This document shows, piece by piece, positions 32,462 through 43,006 of a stretch of 64,000 nt of DNA. The DNA comes from Ustulina deusta (lineage: Eukaryota; Ascomycota; Sordariomycetes; Xylariales; Xylariaceae), in NCBI GenBank assembly GCA_023159155.1, contig JAJNNX010000006.1, positions 558,001 through 622,000 of the forward strand, in the 5' to 3' direction. The notes below the pieces were generated by a model that was not told the origin of the DNA, did not search any database, and saw only the letters and a list, made by a program, of their open reading frames with translations. The first letter of the stretch is position 1. Each line of letters opens with the position of its first letter. A program made the position numbers and the translations under genes.

Positions 32462-33832
32462 ATGGCACCAATACTGTCAGTATCCTGCCATTGCGGTGCT
32501 GCAAAGCAGACTGTCCGTCTTTGCGAGCAATTATCCAATGCGCCGCAAGATATTAGTCTCTGTCACTGCAGCGCATGCCGACACAACACCGGCTTGCTGT
32601 GTGTCTCCTATGCTGGTATTGACCAGCCAGATTCCGTTGAGGGGCTTGCTGAGTACCGTTCTAAAACGAAAACAATTACGCGATTCTTCTGCGCAACTTG
32701 TGGCTGTCATGTCTTCCGGAGGCTCGAAAGCCCTGGCAAAGATAATACCAACACCGAGGTTCCAGACAGTGCACTCGCCACTGCCGAACAAAAGGAATCG
32801 TGGGCTGTCGCTACGGGCGTGATTGTTGGACTTTATGGGGAGAGTACAGAGTTGAGCGAAGGAGGGAACGAGACGTTGATGAGATACGCGAAACATATCA
32901 ACACTGCTGGTACGAATGACGGCGGCTTGAGTCCGTTTATACGGAATGTTGGGGACTCGCACGAACTAGAAGTGGTTGATAATTGGCCCCCACTGCCAAC
33001 CCCTCCCCCTCCGCCTGCAAAGGAGAAGCTTCAAGATTCAGATCGTGATGTGGAAGAAAAGACATCCTCAGGAGACAATAGCCAGGAACAAAGAGGAGAG
33101 GAGATCATAAACGCCTTCTGTCACTGCAAAACAGTACAATTTCATATCACGCGTCCCAATGAAACGAGCAAGCTTCCGCGGTCCAACTTTCCAGACCTCA
33201 TGGTGCCCTATCATACCGGGTCACACCAAGCTCAAAACCCCGATGATAATAAGTGGTGGCTACGCCCTGACCTTGATTCTCATTCCGAGCAACCAGAGAA
33301 TCATTCCACAGAAAAGGGTGGATTAAGAAGATACCTTGCAGGCACATGCGCCTGTGTCTCCTGTCGGCTTACCTCCGGCTTCGAGATACAAACGTGGGCG
33401 TTTATACCGAGGGCTAATATCTTTTTTCACATTCCTGATGACCATGCGGGATCATCTGGATCTGAGCCCGGGCCTGCCAACGACGCCCAAAATATAGTTC
33501 CCCTTGACTTCGCAACCCTACCGCCCAACATCCTAAAAAGCTACGAGAGTAGCCAAGGCGTACGGCGTGAATTTTGTTCATTCTGTGGTGCGACTGTCTT
33601 CTGGCGAGACAGATGGCGACCTGAGCTCATGGATGTTAGCGTTGGGTTGTTAGATGCTGATGAAGGCGCCAGGGCCGAGACTTGGCTAGATTGGTGGACC
33701 GGAAGGGTCAGCTTTGCCGAAGATGCTAAGAATGGTAGGACGGGAGAGACAGCCAGAAGTGCTAAGTGCTTGATTGATGGTTTAGAAACCGGCCTACAAA
33801 GATGGGGCGAACAAGAGGAGGGTACGGCGTGA
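32462..33832 (+). CDS. Protein with two tandem GFA/CENP-V zinc domains
   Basis: Intronless, 456 aa from ATG 32462 (MAPILSVSCHCG). Two glutathione-dependent formaldehyde-activating (GFA, CENP-V) folds are joined by a Pro/acidic linker. Domain 1 (about residues 5-165): SVSCHCGAAK, SLCHCSACRHNTGLLC and FFCATCGCHVFRR, the usual C-x-C, C-x2-C and C-x2-C zinc ligands. Domain 2 (about 215-420): NAFCHCKTVQF, CACVSCRLTSG and FCSFCGATVFW. Most members have a single domain of about 130-150 aa; both halves here keep their Cys sets. Substrate is unknown: the name comes from one bacterial enzyme and does not prove formaldehyde metabolism. An earlier in-frame ATG at 32372 would add 30 residues. No targeting signal is seen. 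Confidence 0.88.
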   Translation: MAPILSVSCHCGAAKQTVRLCEQLSNAPQDISLCHCSACRHNTGLLCVSYAGIDQPDSVEGLAEYRSKTKTITRFFCATCGCHVFRRLESPGKDNTNTEVPDSALATAEQKESWAVATGVIVGLYGESTELSEGGNETLMRYAKHINTAGTNDGGLSPFIRNVGDSHELEVVDNWPPLPTPPPPPAKEKLQDSDRDVEEKTSSGDNSQEQRGEEIINAFCHCKTVQFHITRPNETSKLPRSNFPDLMVPYHTGSHQAQNPDDNKWWLRPDLDSHSEQPENHSTEKGGLRRYLAGTCACVSCRLTSGFEIQTWAFIPRANIFFHIPDDHAGSSGSEPGPANDAQNIVPLDFATLPPNILKSYESSQGVRREFCSFCGATVFWRDRWRPELMDVSVGLLDADEGARAETWLDWWTGRVSFAEDAKNGRTGETARSAKCLIDGLETGLQRWGEQEEGTA

Positions 33833-34322
33833 GAGAAGTCTGTGGGAGAAGTCTGTGAGAAATGTGGTCTGTGCCAGAATAATGAAAGTGAATGAGTCGA
33901 CCTGCCTGTAAACACTAGTAGTGAATACAAAGACATGGTAGATACACACACAGGTATGTGAAATAAGTACCAAAGTATATCTATCTACAAGTAAACAAAC
34001 CCCTAGGTATATGTGCATTTAGGAGGTACCAAGGTACCTTGTGCGAGGTGGGATTGAAGTGGTGATATTCCTTCTATTCAATGCTTATACCATCTCATAG
34101 GTATCTAGCCCTGTGCGAGATTGTCCCACAAGACAAATCCTGATCCCACCAGCACCTGGTTTCTCTTGTCCAACTCCCGATTGCCTAGGTACCTCCCTCC
34201 GACCTGCAGTGCACGCGTTTGGGAGCCACCAGCACTCACATCACCAACTCCGAGCCTGCCAGACGCAGCAAATTCTCTATTGGCACATCTACTTTTTCTT
34301 TGATACAGCGTGAGACATAATA
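33833..34322. other. Intergenic region
   Basis: No gene. TACCTAGGTA-like motifs are frequent here (about 34000, 34025-34040, 34180). Confidence 0.5.
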
Positions 34323-35422
34323 ATGGATTCAGCTAATCAAGATCCTCCAACTCGCCTGGCCTGGATTTGGTCCCCCGGCTCAGATGCACAGTAAGTCCCC
34401 CAGTTCGAAGCATTACACGAGGCACTTAGTAACCATTCGATCATAAAAGCATCTGTTCAGAGGCAAGCATGTTCAAGGAATATACTGCCTTCGTCTCTGA
34501 AATTACCAGCACGCTAGAGCATGGATTTTGCAAGGTCCACGTTCTAGGTGTTGGCACAGTAGAGTTGCTGGTCAAGAAGTCTCCCCGCCACAATGGCCCA
34601 GGTTCCCATGGCACTATTTTGTTGACAGATGTTCTACATGTCAAGGACCTTCCTTTTAACATTATCGCACGAACATCAGATATTGGTACATGGAATTGGG
34701 CGAGTAATGCGCGAACAAACGGCTACATTTTCGACCGTGAACAAAAACGGGTTGCTTACTTTACTCCCAAGGGCAAGAATTTAACCGTTCAGCAATGCGA
34801 TCTGTCCACCGGATCTGCGGTAGGCGTTAAAATGCCGCAACGCATGGACAAATACAAACGAATCATTTCCTGGAAGAAGTCGGAGCGCGAGCGTTGGAAT
34901 TCCTACATCCGACAGGTCCAAAACGATGCAACCGATCTCGCCAAACGCAGCGACGAACTGCCGGACGAAAAGAAGAGCGAGATTGTACCGAAAAATGAAG
35001 CACGGAAGTCTTTTGTTTGCGAGCCTGATACAAGCGATGAACCGCCCTACATCCCGTCTGAGAAACTATGGCTGAAAATAAGCTTCGGATCTGAGGACAC
35101 ATTCCTCCAAATCCACGGGCTGAATCCCCACGAGGCTGAGCACCGTATATTGGGACGTAAGGTGGCACGCGCAATAATCTTGGACGGGGTTAAGGAGGAC
35201 GAGTCTGGTGAGGAGATGGACCACAAGCAGGGGTCCGAACGTCCAACCTACTCCCATCCTGACTGCAAGTTCTCTGCCAAGGAAGTCGAATTCATCAACA
35301 AGGGCTGGGGCAATACAGTCAAGTTCATGCATGCCCTCCGGCTTGATCTTTGCAACCGGGAGGACTGGAAGCGGGCCAAGGAGTTCGTTCGTTCGACGGG
35401 ACCTCGGGATTCTGCAGTCTGA
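34323..35422 (+). CDS. Copia-protease-like beta-barrel protein (domesticated-looking)
   Basis: Exons 34323-34390 and 34450-35422 join in phase (CA+C) across a 59-nt GT-AG intron, giving 346 aa. The start reads LAWIWSPGSDAHICSEASMF, which aligns by eye with the copia retrotransposon protease core (W-I-x-D-S-G-A-x-x-H-I), followed by VLGVGTVELLVKKS and ILLTDVLHVKDLPFNII, the barrel strands that follow in copia polyproteins. The Asp expected at the catalytic site is Ser here, so proteolysis is unlikely. After the barrel comes a charged segment with RIISWKKSERERWNSYIRQV and a C-terminal part with LWLKISFG and WGNTVKFMHALRLDLCNRE. There is no integrase or reverse transcriptase and the frame is intact and spliced, which argues for a cellular gene. 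Function unknown. Confidence 0.7.
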
Positions 35423-36200
35423 TGACTTGATTTCCCAACCCGCCTATGGGAGAATGCCCGTGTGAATCCGAACCCAACCCTGTCCTTCCAGTTTACTAAT
35501 GAATCCGGATGAGGAGGGTGGACTGGTATACGGGCTAGGTATACAAGGCTGGGTGGACTGGGCGCATTGATTGTCCTGTATAGATAATTAGTCGGTCTCA
35601 TTGCAAAAATCTTCATACGAAGATTTGCTAGACCAACTAGAACACGATTTCCTTCCTTTCATTAATAGATTCTTTTCCCCCAACACTTAATGCCCTACCC
35701 TATTCTATGATAGGATCCGACTTCTGAGTATATTTAGCACGACGTATGATATGACTGCCGGGTCTTTTGAGTTATTGATCTTAGACTTTTAGTGCCTATA
35801 TTCGCTGAGTTGCTTCACCAGCTTTCCCCCAAATAAGATCGGTTGAAAAATTAGATGGGATTTGGTGTATGGTAACAATAGCTGCTTAGCACACGTTAAA
35901 CCTGAGCTACCTGTACCTCCCTGTAGCGTGGTCAGTGATTACCTACCGCCTTCCTTCTTTGCTTGCGGCTTCACTGGCCGCTTGGACCTGATCTGATCCC
36001 TAGAAGTCTGCCTCCACTGCTCATCGATGACACTGGAGCCTTTGCTTTGACCTCACCGCAGCCGATGCATTCCCCAAAGCCCACTGTTGCTGGGTCCATC
36101 TCAGCGCCTACATTCGCACCACATAACATTTCAACTTTCGGGGACTCTTGACTGGTCAGCCAGTGGGAATTGCCTCACTCATCCTCACATGTGCCATATC
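35423..36200. other. Intergenic region
   Basis: No gene supported; the short plus ORF at 35963-36151 has no features. Confidence 0.5.
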
Positions 36201-36620
36201 TTATTCGCAGAGGATGAAGATAATAGGGCAGTTCCTGCATCGTGGTAGTGTCTTGTGAGGACATTCCGCATAGTCTGGATTCGAGCAGTACGACCCGCTG
36301 CTGCGGTATCGACAATAACAGCAGACGAAGCCGGTAGGCTGATGCAGTTCTGCCGAGGGCGCGCTTCCTCTCCTCCTTTTCGGAATACCCAATTTCTTGT
36401 CTGGAGGTAGGGGATGACTACGCGCAGCCAATATCAATGAGAGCGAGCAGAGCCGCATTCTAAGATGGATTGTATGTAATGGGGAGTCGGTCGGAGTTGA
36501 GAGCAACGTAGCCGAGTTGACTTCTGCATTGTCAAGGTCTGATGAGCATGGTCGCTGCTGAATTTCATCGTCATTAGGTCCACTCTCATACCTCCAGAAT
36601 TTTCGAACTCTTGATGTCAT
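36201..36620 (-). CDS. Small Cys-rich orphan protein
   Basis: A 139-aa ORF from ATG 36620 (MTSRVRKFWRY); the upstream in-frame start is TTG and was not used. The first about 75 residues are polar and Ser/Thr-rich. A basic KRRRGS patch precedes a Cys cluster GFVCCYCRYRSSGSYCSNPD then ECPHKTLPRCRNC. The C-x2-C pairs suggest a small zinc-binding knuckle. No family recognised. It lies 0.5 kb left of the transposon relic, in gene-poor DNA, without introns to test the frame. It could be a lineage-specific gene or chance ORF. Confidence 0.4.
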   Translation of the reverse strand: MTSRVRKFWRYESGPNDDEIQQRPCSSDLDNAEVNSATLLSTPTDSPLHTIHLRMRLCSLSLILAARSHPLPPDKKLGIPKRRRGSAPSAELHQPTGFVCCYCRYRSSGSYCSNPDYAECPHKTLPRCRNCPIIFILCE

Positions 36621-37121
36621 TGTGAGCGAGTTATTCAAGTGCCACGAGGCGAACTTTAGATCTCTGTCAAGCTGGTGTAGTTAATCGTTGAGGGTATGGT
36701 GCAGCGAGAATTTCAGTTGCAGCCGAATTAAAACTTTAAGGATCATTCGCTATTTATAATCCGGGTGAATGGCTGTCTGAAACATCGCAGCAGTCCCTAG
36801 AAACTCAGTGTGAAATGCGTAGGCAAAGAAATAAACATCAACCTGGATCATGGGTATTTATATAATGAATATTTCTTGTCAATCATAATTCGCCTGTCCT
36901 TGTTCTGGGAGTGATACACTGATCCACCGAGTCTTTCCATTTGAGTCAGAATCTTGATGACTGTTCTCATATTTTACGCTACCTATGGAGAAACGTGAAA
37001 GAATCCAAACATTCAAACAAGCCACATAGAGTTTCTATACTTCCTAATAGTCACACTATAATATAACATAAGATGCAACCAGATTATGATACCAGGAGCA
37101 CTACCGGAACTCCTCACTCGG
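36621..37121. other. Intergenic region abutting the transposon relic
   Basis: No gene seen; moderately AT-rich unique DNA up to the TA target site at 37122-37123. Confidence 0.5.
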
Positions 37122-37123
37122 TA

Positions 37124-37167
37124 AGCTAACACCCCCCCTTGCGAACCACCCCATTGCGACCCAGCCA
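37124..37167 (+). repeat. Left terminal inverted repeat of the Fot1-like relic
   Basis: 44 bp starting AGCTAACACCCCCCC and running through cttgcgaaccaccccat to cccagcca. It matches the reverse complement of 39006-39049 at all but about two or three positions. The differences are c/t and g/a transitions. Confidence 0.92.
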
Positions 37168-39005
37168 CCAAAATAGCCACCCACCAACTTTTGAAGCCAT
37201 TATTTATAGTACAACATAGTATTTACAGTTAACCTTAGTGTTTTTATTAAATATTAAAACGTTCTGACTTTAATTATATTTTTAGTTTTTGTTTTTTCTG
37301 CTTTTAGTACGTTTTTATTTTTGGCTTTATTTATATATAGCGTTTGCTGTTATAATTTTTGTTTAATTTGCTGTATATAGGTTATATAAATAAAATAATA
37401 ACCAGGTAGCAATTTAATTAATTTATGCTTCGATATAGTTTTTTTAGTTAGTTTAGCTTTTAATAGCTTAATATATATTTTTAAAATTGTAATTTTTTTG
37501 GCTTTCTAGTTAAGGGCTTTGCTAGCCTTTATAAAAAATAGCTTTTGTAATAAGTTATTAAAAAAAAGGTAGTATTTAGCTAATTTCCAAATTATATACT
37601 GCAAATTTTAGTTTTTTATAAGTATTGCAATTTTTATTTAGCCTGGTTTAAGCTAATATTTAAGTGTTTTAAATTAATTAGTTAGTATAAGTATTAATTA
37701 AACTTTATAAATAATATTTTTATTTTTAAGTATAATATATTTTAAAAATAATAATAATTAAATATTTTTTAGTTATATTTTAGTTATTATTTATGTTTTT
37801 TTAATAGTTTTTAGTAATAAAACAGTATTATAAGCCTGTTTATATGCTATAATTATATTTTTTTTAAAAGCATAATATTAAAATAGTTTTTAAATATTTT
37901 TTTAATTTTATTTTTAAGCTTTTTTTTTAATAAATTAAAAATTTTAATATTTAATGCTTATATAATATAATTATAATATAGTTTATAAAAAACAAGTTAT
38001 ATTTTATTTAAAAAACAAAGCTATAAAAAGTTATTATTTATATATAAGTTATAGTTATTATATATTAGTATAACTTATATATTACTAAAACAGTTTTAAA
38101 TAAATAAAATAAAAATATTAATAAATTAATTAATAGTAATAAAATTATAAGTTTATTTATTAAGCAAAGTTCTAAACTGCTAATCTTTAAATAAATTATA
38201 ATTTATGTTTAAAAATTATTAATTTTAAATATTAATTTTTTTAAAAATAAGCAGTAGTAATAAAATAATATTTCTATTGCTAATATATTTAAAAAATATT
38301 ATTTATTTGTTTTTTTTAATGTTTTTTTTTTAAAGCTATATATATTAAAACTTTATAAATAATTTAATAATTTTTTTTATGTTTTAATTAATATTTATTT
38401 TATTAGTATTAAAAAATTGTTTTAAAAATATATTTGCTAGTTTAAAAACTTTAAAATATTTAAAAAATAGTTTAATATTAATTATAGTTGTTTTATTAAT
38501 ATATAAATAGCTAATAAATATTAATTTAGTAGTTTTTAGCTCAGGATTATAAAAAAAAATATATATATATATTATAACTTTTTAAATATTTTAGGGTTTT
38601 TAAAAGCTAATAATATATGTTTAGTTATATATTTAAATTTAACTATTAAAAACGTAAAACCTAGCTTAGTTTAACTTATAGCTTAATTAGTTAGTTTAGT
38701 TTTAAAATATAAAAATAAGATCTAAAAATATTAGTATAACTGCTTTTTAGTTAGAATATTATTAAAGCAGCAGTATATATATAACTAATTAATACCCTAT
38801 TAAATAGCTATTTATTTTTACGAAGTACTAAGTTAAGCAGTACGAACTATAGCTACTGCACGCTATTGGTTGCTATATAAAAGTATTGTAATAAAAAAGA
38901 GTCAATTCTGAAGAAAATGAGGGTAAAAAGAGAACATAAGAACTGAACGCGGTTGTGTTATTTAACAATTTTTAATTGAGGTAGTTGGGGTTAGTAGCGC
39001 GTTTT

Positions 39006-39049
39006 TAGCTGGGTTGCGATGGGGTGGTTCGCAAGGGGGGGTGTTAGCT
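39006..39049 (-). repeat. Right terminal inverted repeat of the Fot1-like relic
   Basis: The reverse-complement partner of 37124-37167, ending gggggggtgttagct and followed directly by the TA target copy at 39050-39051. Confidence 0.92.
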
Positions 39050-39051
39050 TA

Positions 39052-39521
39052 ACGACGCCTCCCATTAAATTTGGCTTTTTTAGGCCCTTTTCCCCACATA
39101 CCTCAAAGAAATCGCGCTTTTCCTCTACAGGGGACCAGCTCGTGTCCCCTATTCCCACTGATTGGAAGTGGACTGAATTCACCTCTCTTTGTTGCATGAA
39201 TTCCTCTTTATCGACAAACAGTTCGAAAGAGTTTGAATAGTGCCTTTCGTTAATGCTCTAATTCCTCTTCTTATTACGTACGTATATTTAACTTACTCTC
39301 GAGATTCAACCAGGGACGTCTGAAGACGTATGGAATCCGGCCATTCATCTTGAAAGAAAGCTCATTAACTGCCCTGCGGGGTCTTACCTACATCCTAGAT
39401 TGGTTAGATACTGCAAATTCTTCACAGAAAAAGATTATACATATGTGATATTTAATAAATGATATATTGATTTACGATACCATGTCACAGGAGATATCTT
39501 CAGGCGATACTTCCTCAAAGA
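39052..39521. other. Right flank of the transposon relic
   Basis: Normal base composition resumes at once. A minus ORF at 38991-39197 (VNSVHFQSVGIGDTSWSPVE, EKRDFFEVCGEKGLKKP) runs up to the element end and may be a fragment interrupted by the insertion, but the left flank gives no matching continuation. Confidence 0.35.
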
Positions 39522-40016
39522 TCAAAGGTTAATATATCGCGATATGCTCATCTGCAGCAAGATATGGGCAGCTGCGATGTCCTCGTCGGGATGTTGCTGA
39601 CAATCGACTTGAGCGAAGCTCTGCTGCTCACTAGGTCCAACCCCGAGTTTAGGCGCTTCCCCAAGGTGACTCTGGCTGTCTACAGCTTGCAGATCCTGTT
39701 GTTTCGTCTCCTTTGGCTTCGGCGAGGAGATCTCGTCACCATGCGGCTTGTATGCCGCACCGAATTTCCACCGCTCGCGTCTTTTACATCTACATGCCGA
39801 ACAATAGTTATACTTACGGTCTTCATTCTCGCCGCTGCAGCTGATGCATTTACCTCTCTCTTTCAGTCTTCTCCGAAATGTTTTCTGGTACTCGGCCGCT
39901 TTCATCCTATGGTGATCACACCTGGCATACTTGGAATTTACAACCGCAGGACAATAGCGTTCTATGCAAATTTTGGGCTGTTCATGGTTGCTTTGATTTG
40001 GTTCGTCGGAAGCCAT
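39522..40016 (-). CDS. Small Cys-rich basic orphan protein
   Basis: A 164-aa intronless ORF from ATG 40016 (MASDEPNQSNHEQPK). The N-terminal half has ICIERYCPAVVNSKYARCDHH, a basic AEYQKTFRRRLKERGK helix, then CISCSGENEDRKYNYCSAC followed by RCKRRERWK. Two C-x2-C knuckles 13 residues apart could form a zinc ribbon; the basic flanks suggest nucleic-acid contact. The C-terminal half is polar and Gln-rich. It does not match a family I know. Located 0.5 kb right of the transposon relic. Confidence 0.45.
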   Translation of the reverse strand: MASDEPNQSNHEQPKICIERYCPAVVNSKYARCDHHRMKAAEYQKTFRRRLKERGKCISCSGENEDRKYNYCSACRCKRRERWKFGAAYKPHGDEISSPKPKETKQQDLQAVDSQSHLGEAPKLGVGPSEQQSFAQVDCQQHPDEDIAAAHILLQMSISRYINL

Positions 40017-43006
40017 GGCAGAGGAGAAGGAATAATATGAAAATGGAAGTAGATGTAGATGTAGATGTAGATGGGAGGGCGATAGTGTCTTGATACGAAT
40101 TGCTATTCAATAATAGAGAGGATTGCGGGCTATCATTTATAGGCGGTGAAATCTACGATGTGCGTGGAGGTATGTGAACAATTTCATTGTGCATACAAAG
40201 GTTAAAGAGTTGGTATGAAAGCCTCCAGGACTGGAAGTTCTAGGATCTAATAATGGAATCCTTTATACTACCTACTCCCCATAGGACATGTTCTTTTATG
40301 TAGCCTTCGCAGTTATGGCAGTTATGGCAGTAAAGCGAGATAAAGAGTTAAGTTACAGTTACACTTGCTTGGTTTAGTATGGACTACTATATTTCACCTT
40401 ATATTTAAACCTGTTTATTATAACTAAAAAAAAATTACTTGAATTATAGAATTATTAAGTAATACTCAATTTTTGAATATAAATACCTTAAATCATTATG
40501 TTTTTTATAGGTCATCTTCTCACCCAACTAGATTCAGCCTTATTTTGGGTCCGGCACAGCCTGACTGTTGGGCTTCAAATGCACAATAGCATCAAATTCC
40601 AAAGCTGAGTTTTCACGGTGGTAATGGTTATCCTCATCGCTATAAATTGACAAGAAGATAATCCATTCAGTTCCCTGGCGCTGGACAACAGGGAACTTGT
40701 AAGGGGCAGTTCGGCGACGACGGTTGGGACGGCCATTCCATGAGATTTACCACCGGGGCTGATTCTGCTCACCTGGACCTACCAATTGGGGTGCGCCCGG
40801 CGCCTCAATTTCACTCGGCCTGTGTGAGCCCGGGTGAACTGGGGTGAGCTGTGGTCCTTTGAACTCTGTCGCGGCACAGCTTCATTAAATGGTGACTCAA
40901 CTGATCAAGACTGAGTGAGAGAGTGCTTGGTGCCTACTTGGCCCTAATTCAAATCGGCCATCGATTATTTGCATTCATTCCACTTAACAGCCCTATGCTA
41001 TGTATGCTGCCTGTATCTTGTCTGCCATTAATTACCATAGTCGTGATATTGCTTTGGCAGACTAGACAGGAGAGTAAGTTCTCACCACCTGACCTAACAT
41101 TTGCCTAGCAAACTACCCCCACGAGCCGTAGCCGGTTATTTCCTGATCCATCAGTAGAAGATCGGCTGCTCTGGTGGATCGCACGAACAGTCTTCACCAC
41201 CACGGACAAGAACGCTAGTTAAGACCCCGGGGTTAGCAATTCCCGTAGAAGGTAAATAACATCAGGGGGTTAGGGAGTTCTTAGGAGTGATAGAAGAAGA
41301 AAATTCTTGATGAGCTCGAGATCATTCCATCGAAAGGGAGCATAAGAGACTGAAGCGTACTGACCTCCACTCCTCGGAGGTGAAGACCTATGAAAATGCT
41401 TATCTTAGCCCGTGTTGTCTGTTTGTTAAGGACGTGTCCACCTAGCAAGTGAAGGAGAGCCTGTTCCTTACGTCCAGAGTAGTTATCTGGAGTAAAAGTT
41501 TTTTTTCGTCTAGTGAAAGCTAGGGAAAGCGAAGTTTAACCTATACAAGTACCAGCTTGTTGCCTTTGATCTTCTACATAACATTCAGTTTTTCTGTTTT
41601 GTTACTTCGTAATGCAGAAAACCTCCGGCCAAAAAAAAAAGGGGGTTGTCAGCGTTGGCACTATCTAATGGCCGACCGTCCACTGTCTATAGCGGGGCAT
41701 TTCAATTGAAGTTCTCGATCAGGAAGGAATGTCTTGCTCCATCCAGTTGAGTCGACTCCAAACAACCCGTCGATGTTGTCGGGTCCGTTCAACTAGTCTA
41801 GGCAGCACCCCATAACAGATGAGTGTAGATGCTCGGCGCTAGATTCTTCCCAGCCCGTCAACAACACACGCCAAGTTGTTTCGATCATTAGACTAGCTGC
41901 AAACAGCCAAGGAATGCTGGCTGATGTAAGCCCTACAGCGAACGTAATGCAACGTCTCAGCGTGATGGGGCCTTGTTACGAATAACGATTGATACCATTG
42001 ATCGCTCCGGAGCCCATTTCGTCGCTTTCGCCGGCGTCGCAGTTCGAGTCGGCAGTGTCATGCAGGCTTGACGGTATCAAAAAAGGTTGGCTGTTGTTTT
42101 CCGGCGGCAATTCTGATTCGAGTAGCTAGTGTTTGTTGCTCCTTGTCTACCTAGGTATCGACTGTGAACCAGAGGACGGTCGGAGATAATCTCTCAGCGA
42201 ATTCATCCTTGCATGCATCACTTCTTTTGATAAAAAACGAGTCGCGGCGCATCCGTTTAGCAATATCTCACTTCGCACTTAGGCGGCTGCGTCCACCATT
42301 TTTCCTGTGGCATGGGAGACCTTGGGGTATACTACTGCTCCTCATCATGGTGCGTCACTAGTTCTAGTACCAAGCAGTGTCATCCATCCATCACGTCGTT
42401 GCTCAGGCAAGATAAATATGCAAAGTACGCTAGGATACATTATCTCTAGTAATAGCTGCGATTCAACGGCCCACCGATGACGGTCGATGAGGTCTCACTA
42501 TCTCGCTTTCTCCAAAAAAAAAAAGCATATATACTGTAATATACATCGCTTAGGTATATCCGTCATTAAAGCAAAAGGGATCGTATGTGCCGTATGTATC
42601 GGCTGTGCACCCACGTCTTTGCGCCTTTTCTTTGTCCCATAGTAGCCAACCCAATGCGCCATTTCGGTATAACGAATAAGACACTGCAAGTCCAAAGAAT
42701 CCCGTGTGACCTGACTGGGACCCGGATAGCCCTATTGCGCGACCCTGGGGAAAGCAACCAAGACATCGATACTCTCCGTCTAAACTGACAATAGAAAAAG
42801 TAGGAAAAGGGGTATTGAAGGTGATGCAATGCTGAACGTCAAATGACGAATATCCAAATGTCGCTGTAGATGAAAGACTACTGATGCTGTCCAAGAACAA
42901 AAAAAAAACAAAAAATAAAAGGAATAAGGACTGGAATCATTTGCGTGACGACTGTGTGTACGAGCACAAATGATGATGCTAGTCGGAGTCGTTTTATGAA
43001 GACCCT
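40017..43006. other. Gene-poor stretch with small repeats
   Basis: About 3 kb without a supportable gene. It holds a 6-bp tandem (gatgta, about 40050-40074), an AT-rich island at about 40395-40510 that may be a short relic, and possible element-derived sequence at 41200-41650 without clear ends. The minus ORFs at 42498-42900 probably lie in the 3' UTR of the next gene. Confidence 0.4.
40050..40074. repeat. Hexanucleotide microsatellite (gatgta)n
   Basis: Four copies of gatgta followed by gatgggagg. It sits just upstream of the ATG of the Cys-rich orphan gene at 40016, so it would be in its leader or promoter. Confidence 0.85.

Larger units (their letters stand above)
37124..39049. mobile_element. 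Fot1/pogo-like DNA transposon relic, RIP-degraded
   Basis: A 1,926-bp block bounded by 44-bp terminal inverted repeats beginning AGCTAACACCCCCCC and flanked on both sides by TA (37122-37123 and 39050-39051), the target duplication of Tc1/mariner/pogo elements. Length and repeat size match the Fot1/Pot2 group (about 1.9 kb, 43-44 bp repeats, from established knowledge). Between the repeats almost every G and C has been lost: about 37200-38900 is runs of A and T with stops in all frames, so no transposase can be read. Such C-to-T and G-to-A loss limited to a repeat is the signature of RIP. The element is dead in itself; only its ends remain recognisable. Confidence 0.9.

Noticed and set aside
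41200..41660. Possible solo LTR
   Set aside because: No TG...CA ends with a target duplication and no primer-binding site could be identified by eye.
42498..42900. 116-codon minus ORF downstream of the coiled-coil gene
   Set aside because: Low support, likely 3' UTR; no splice link to the upstream stop.
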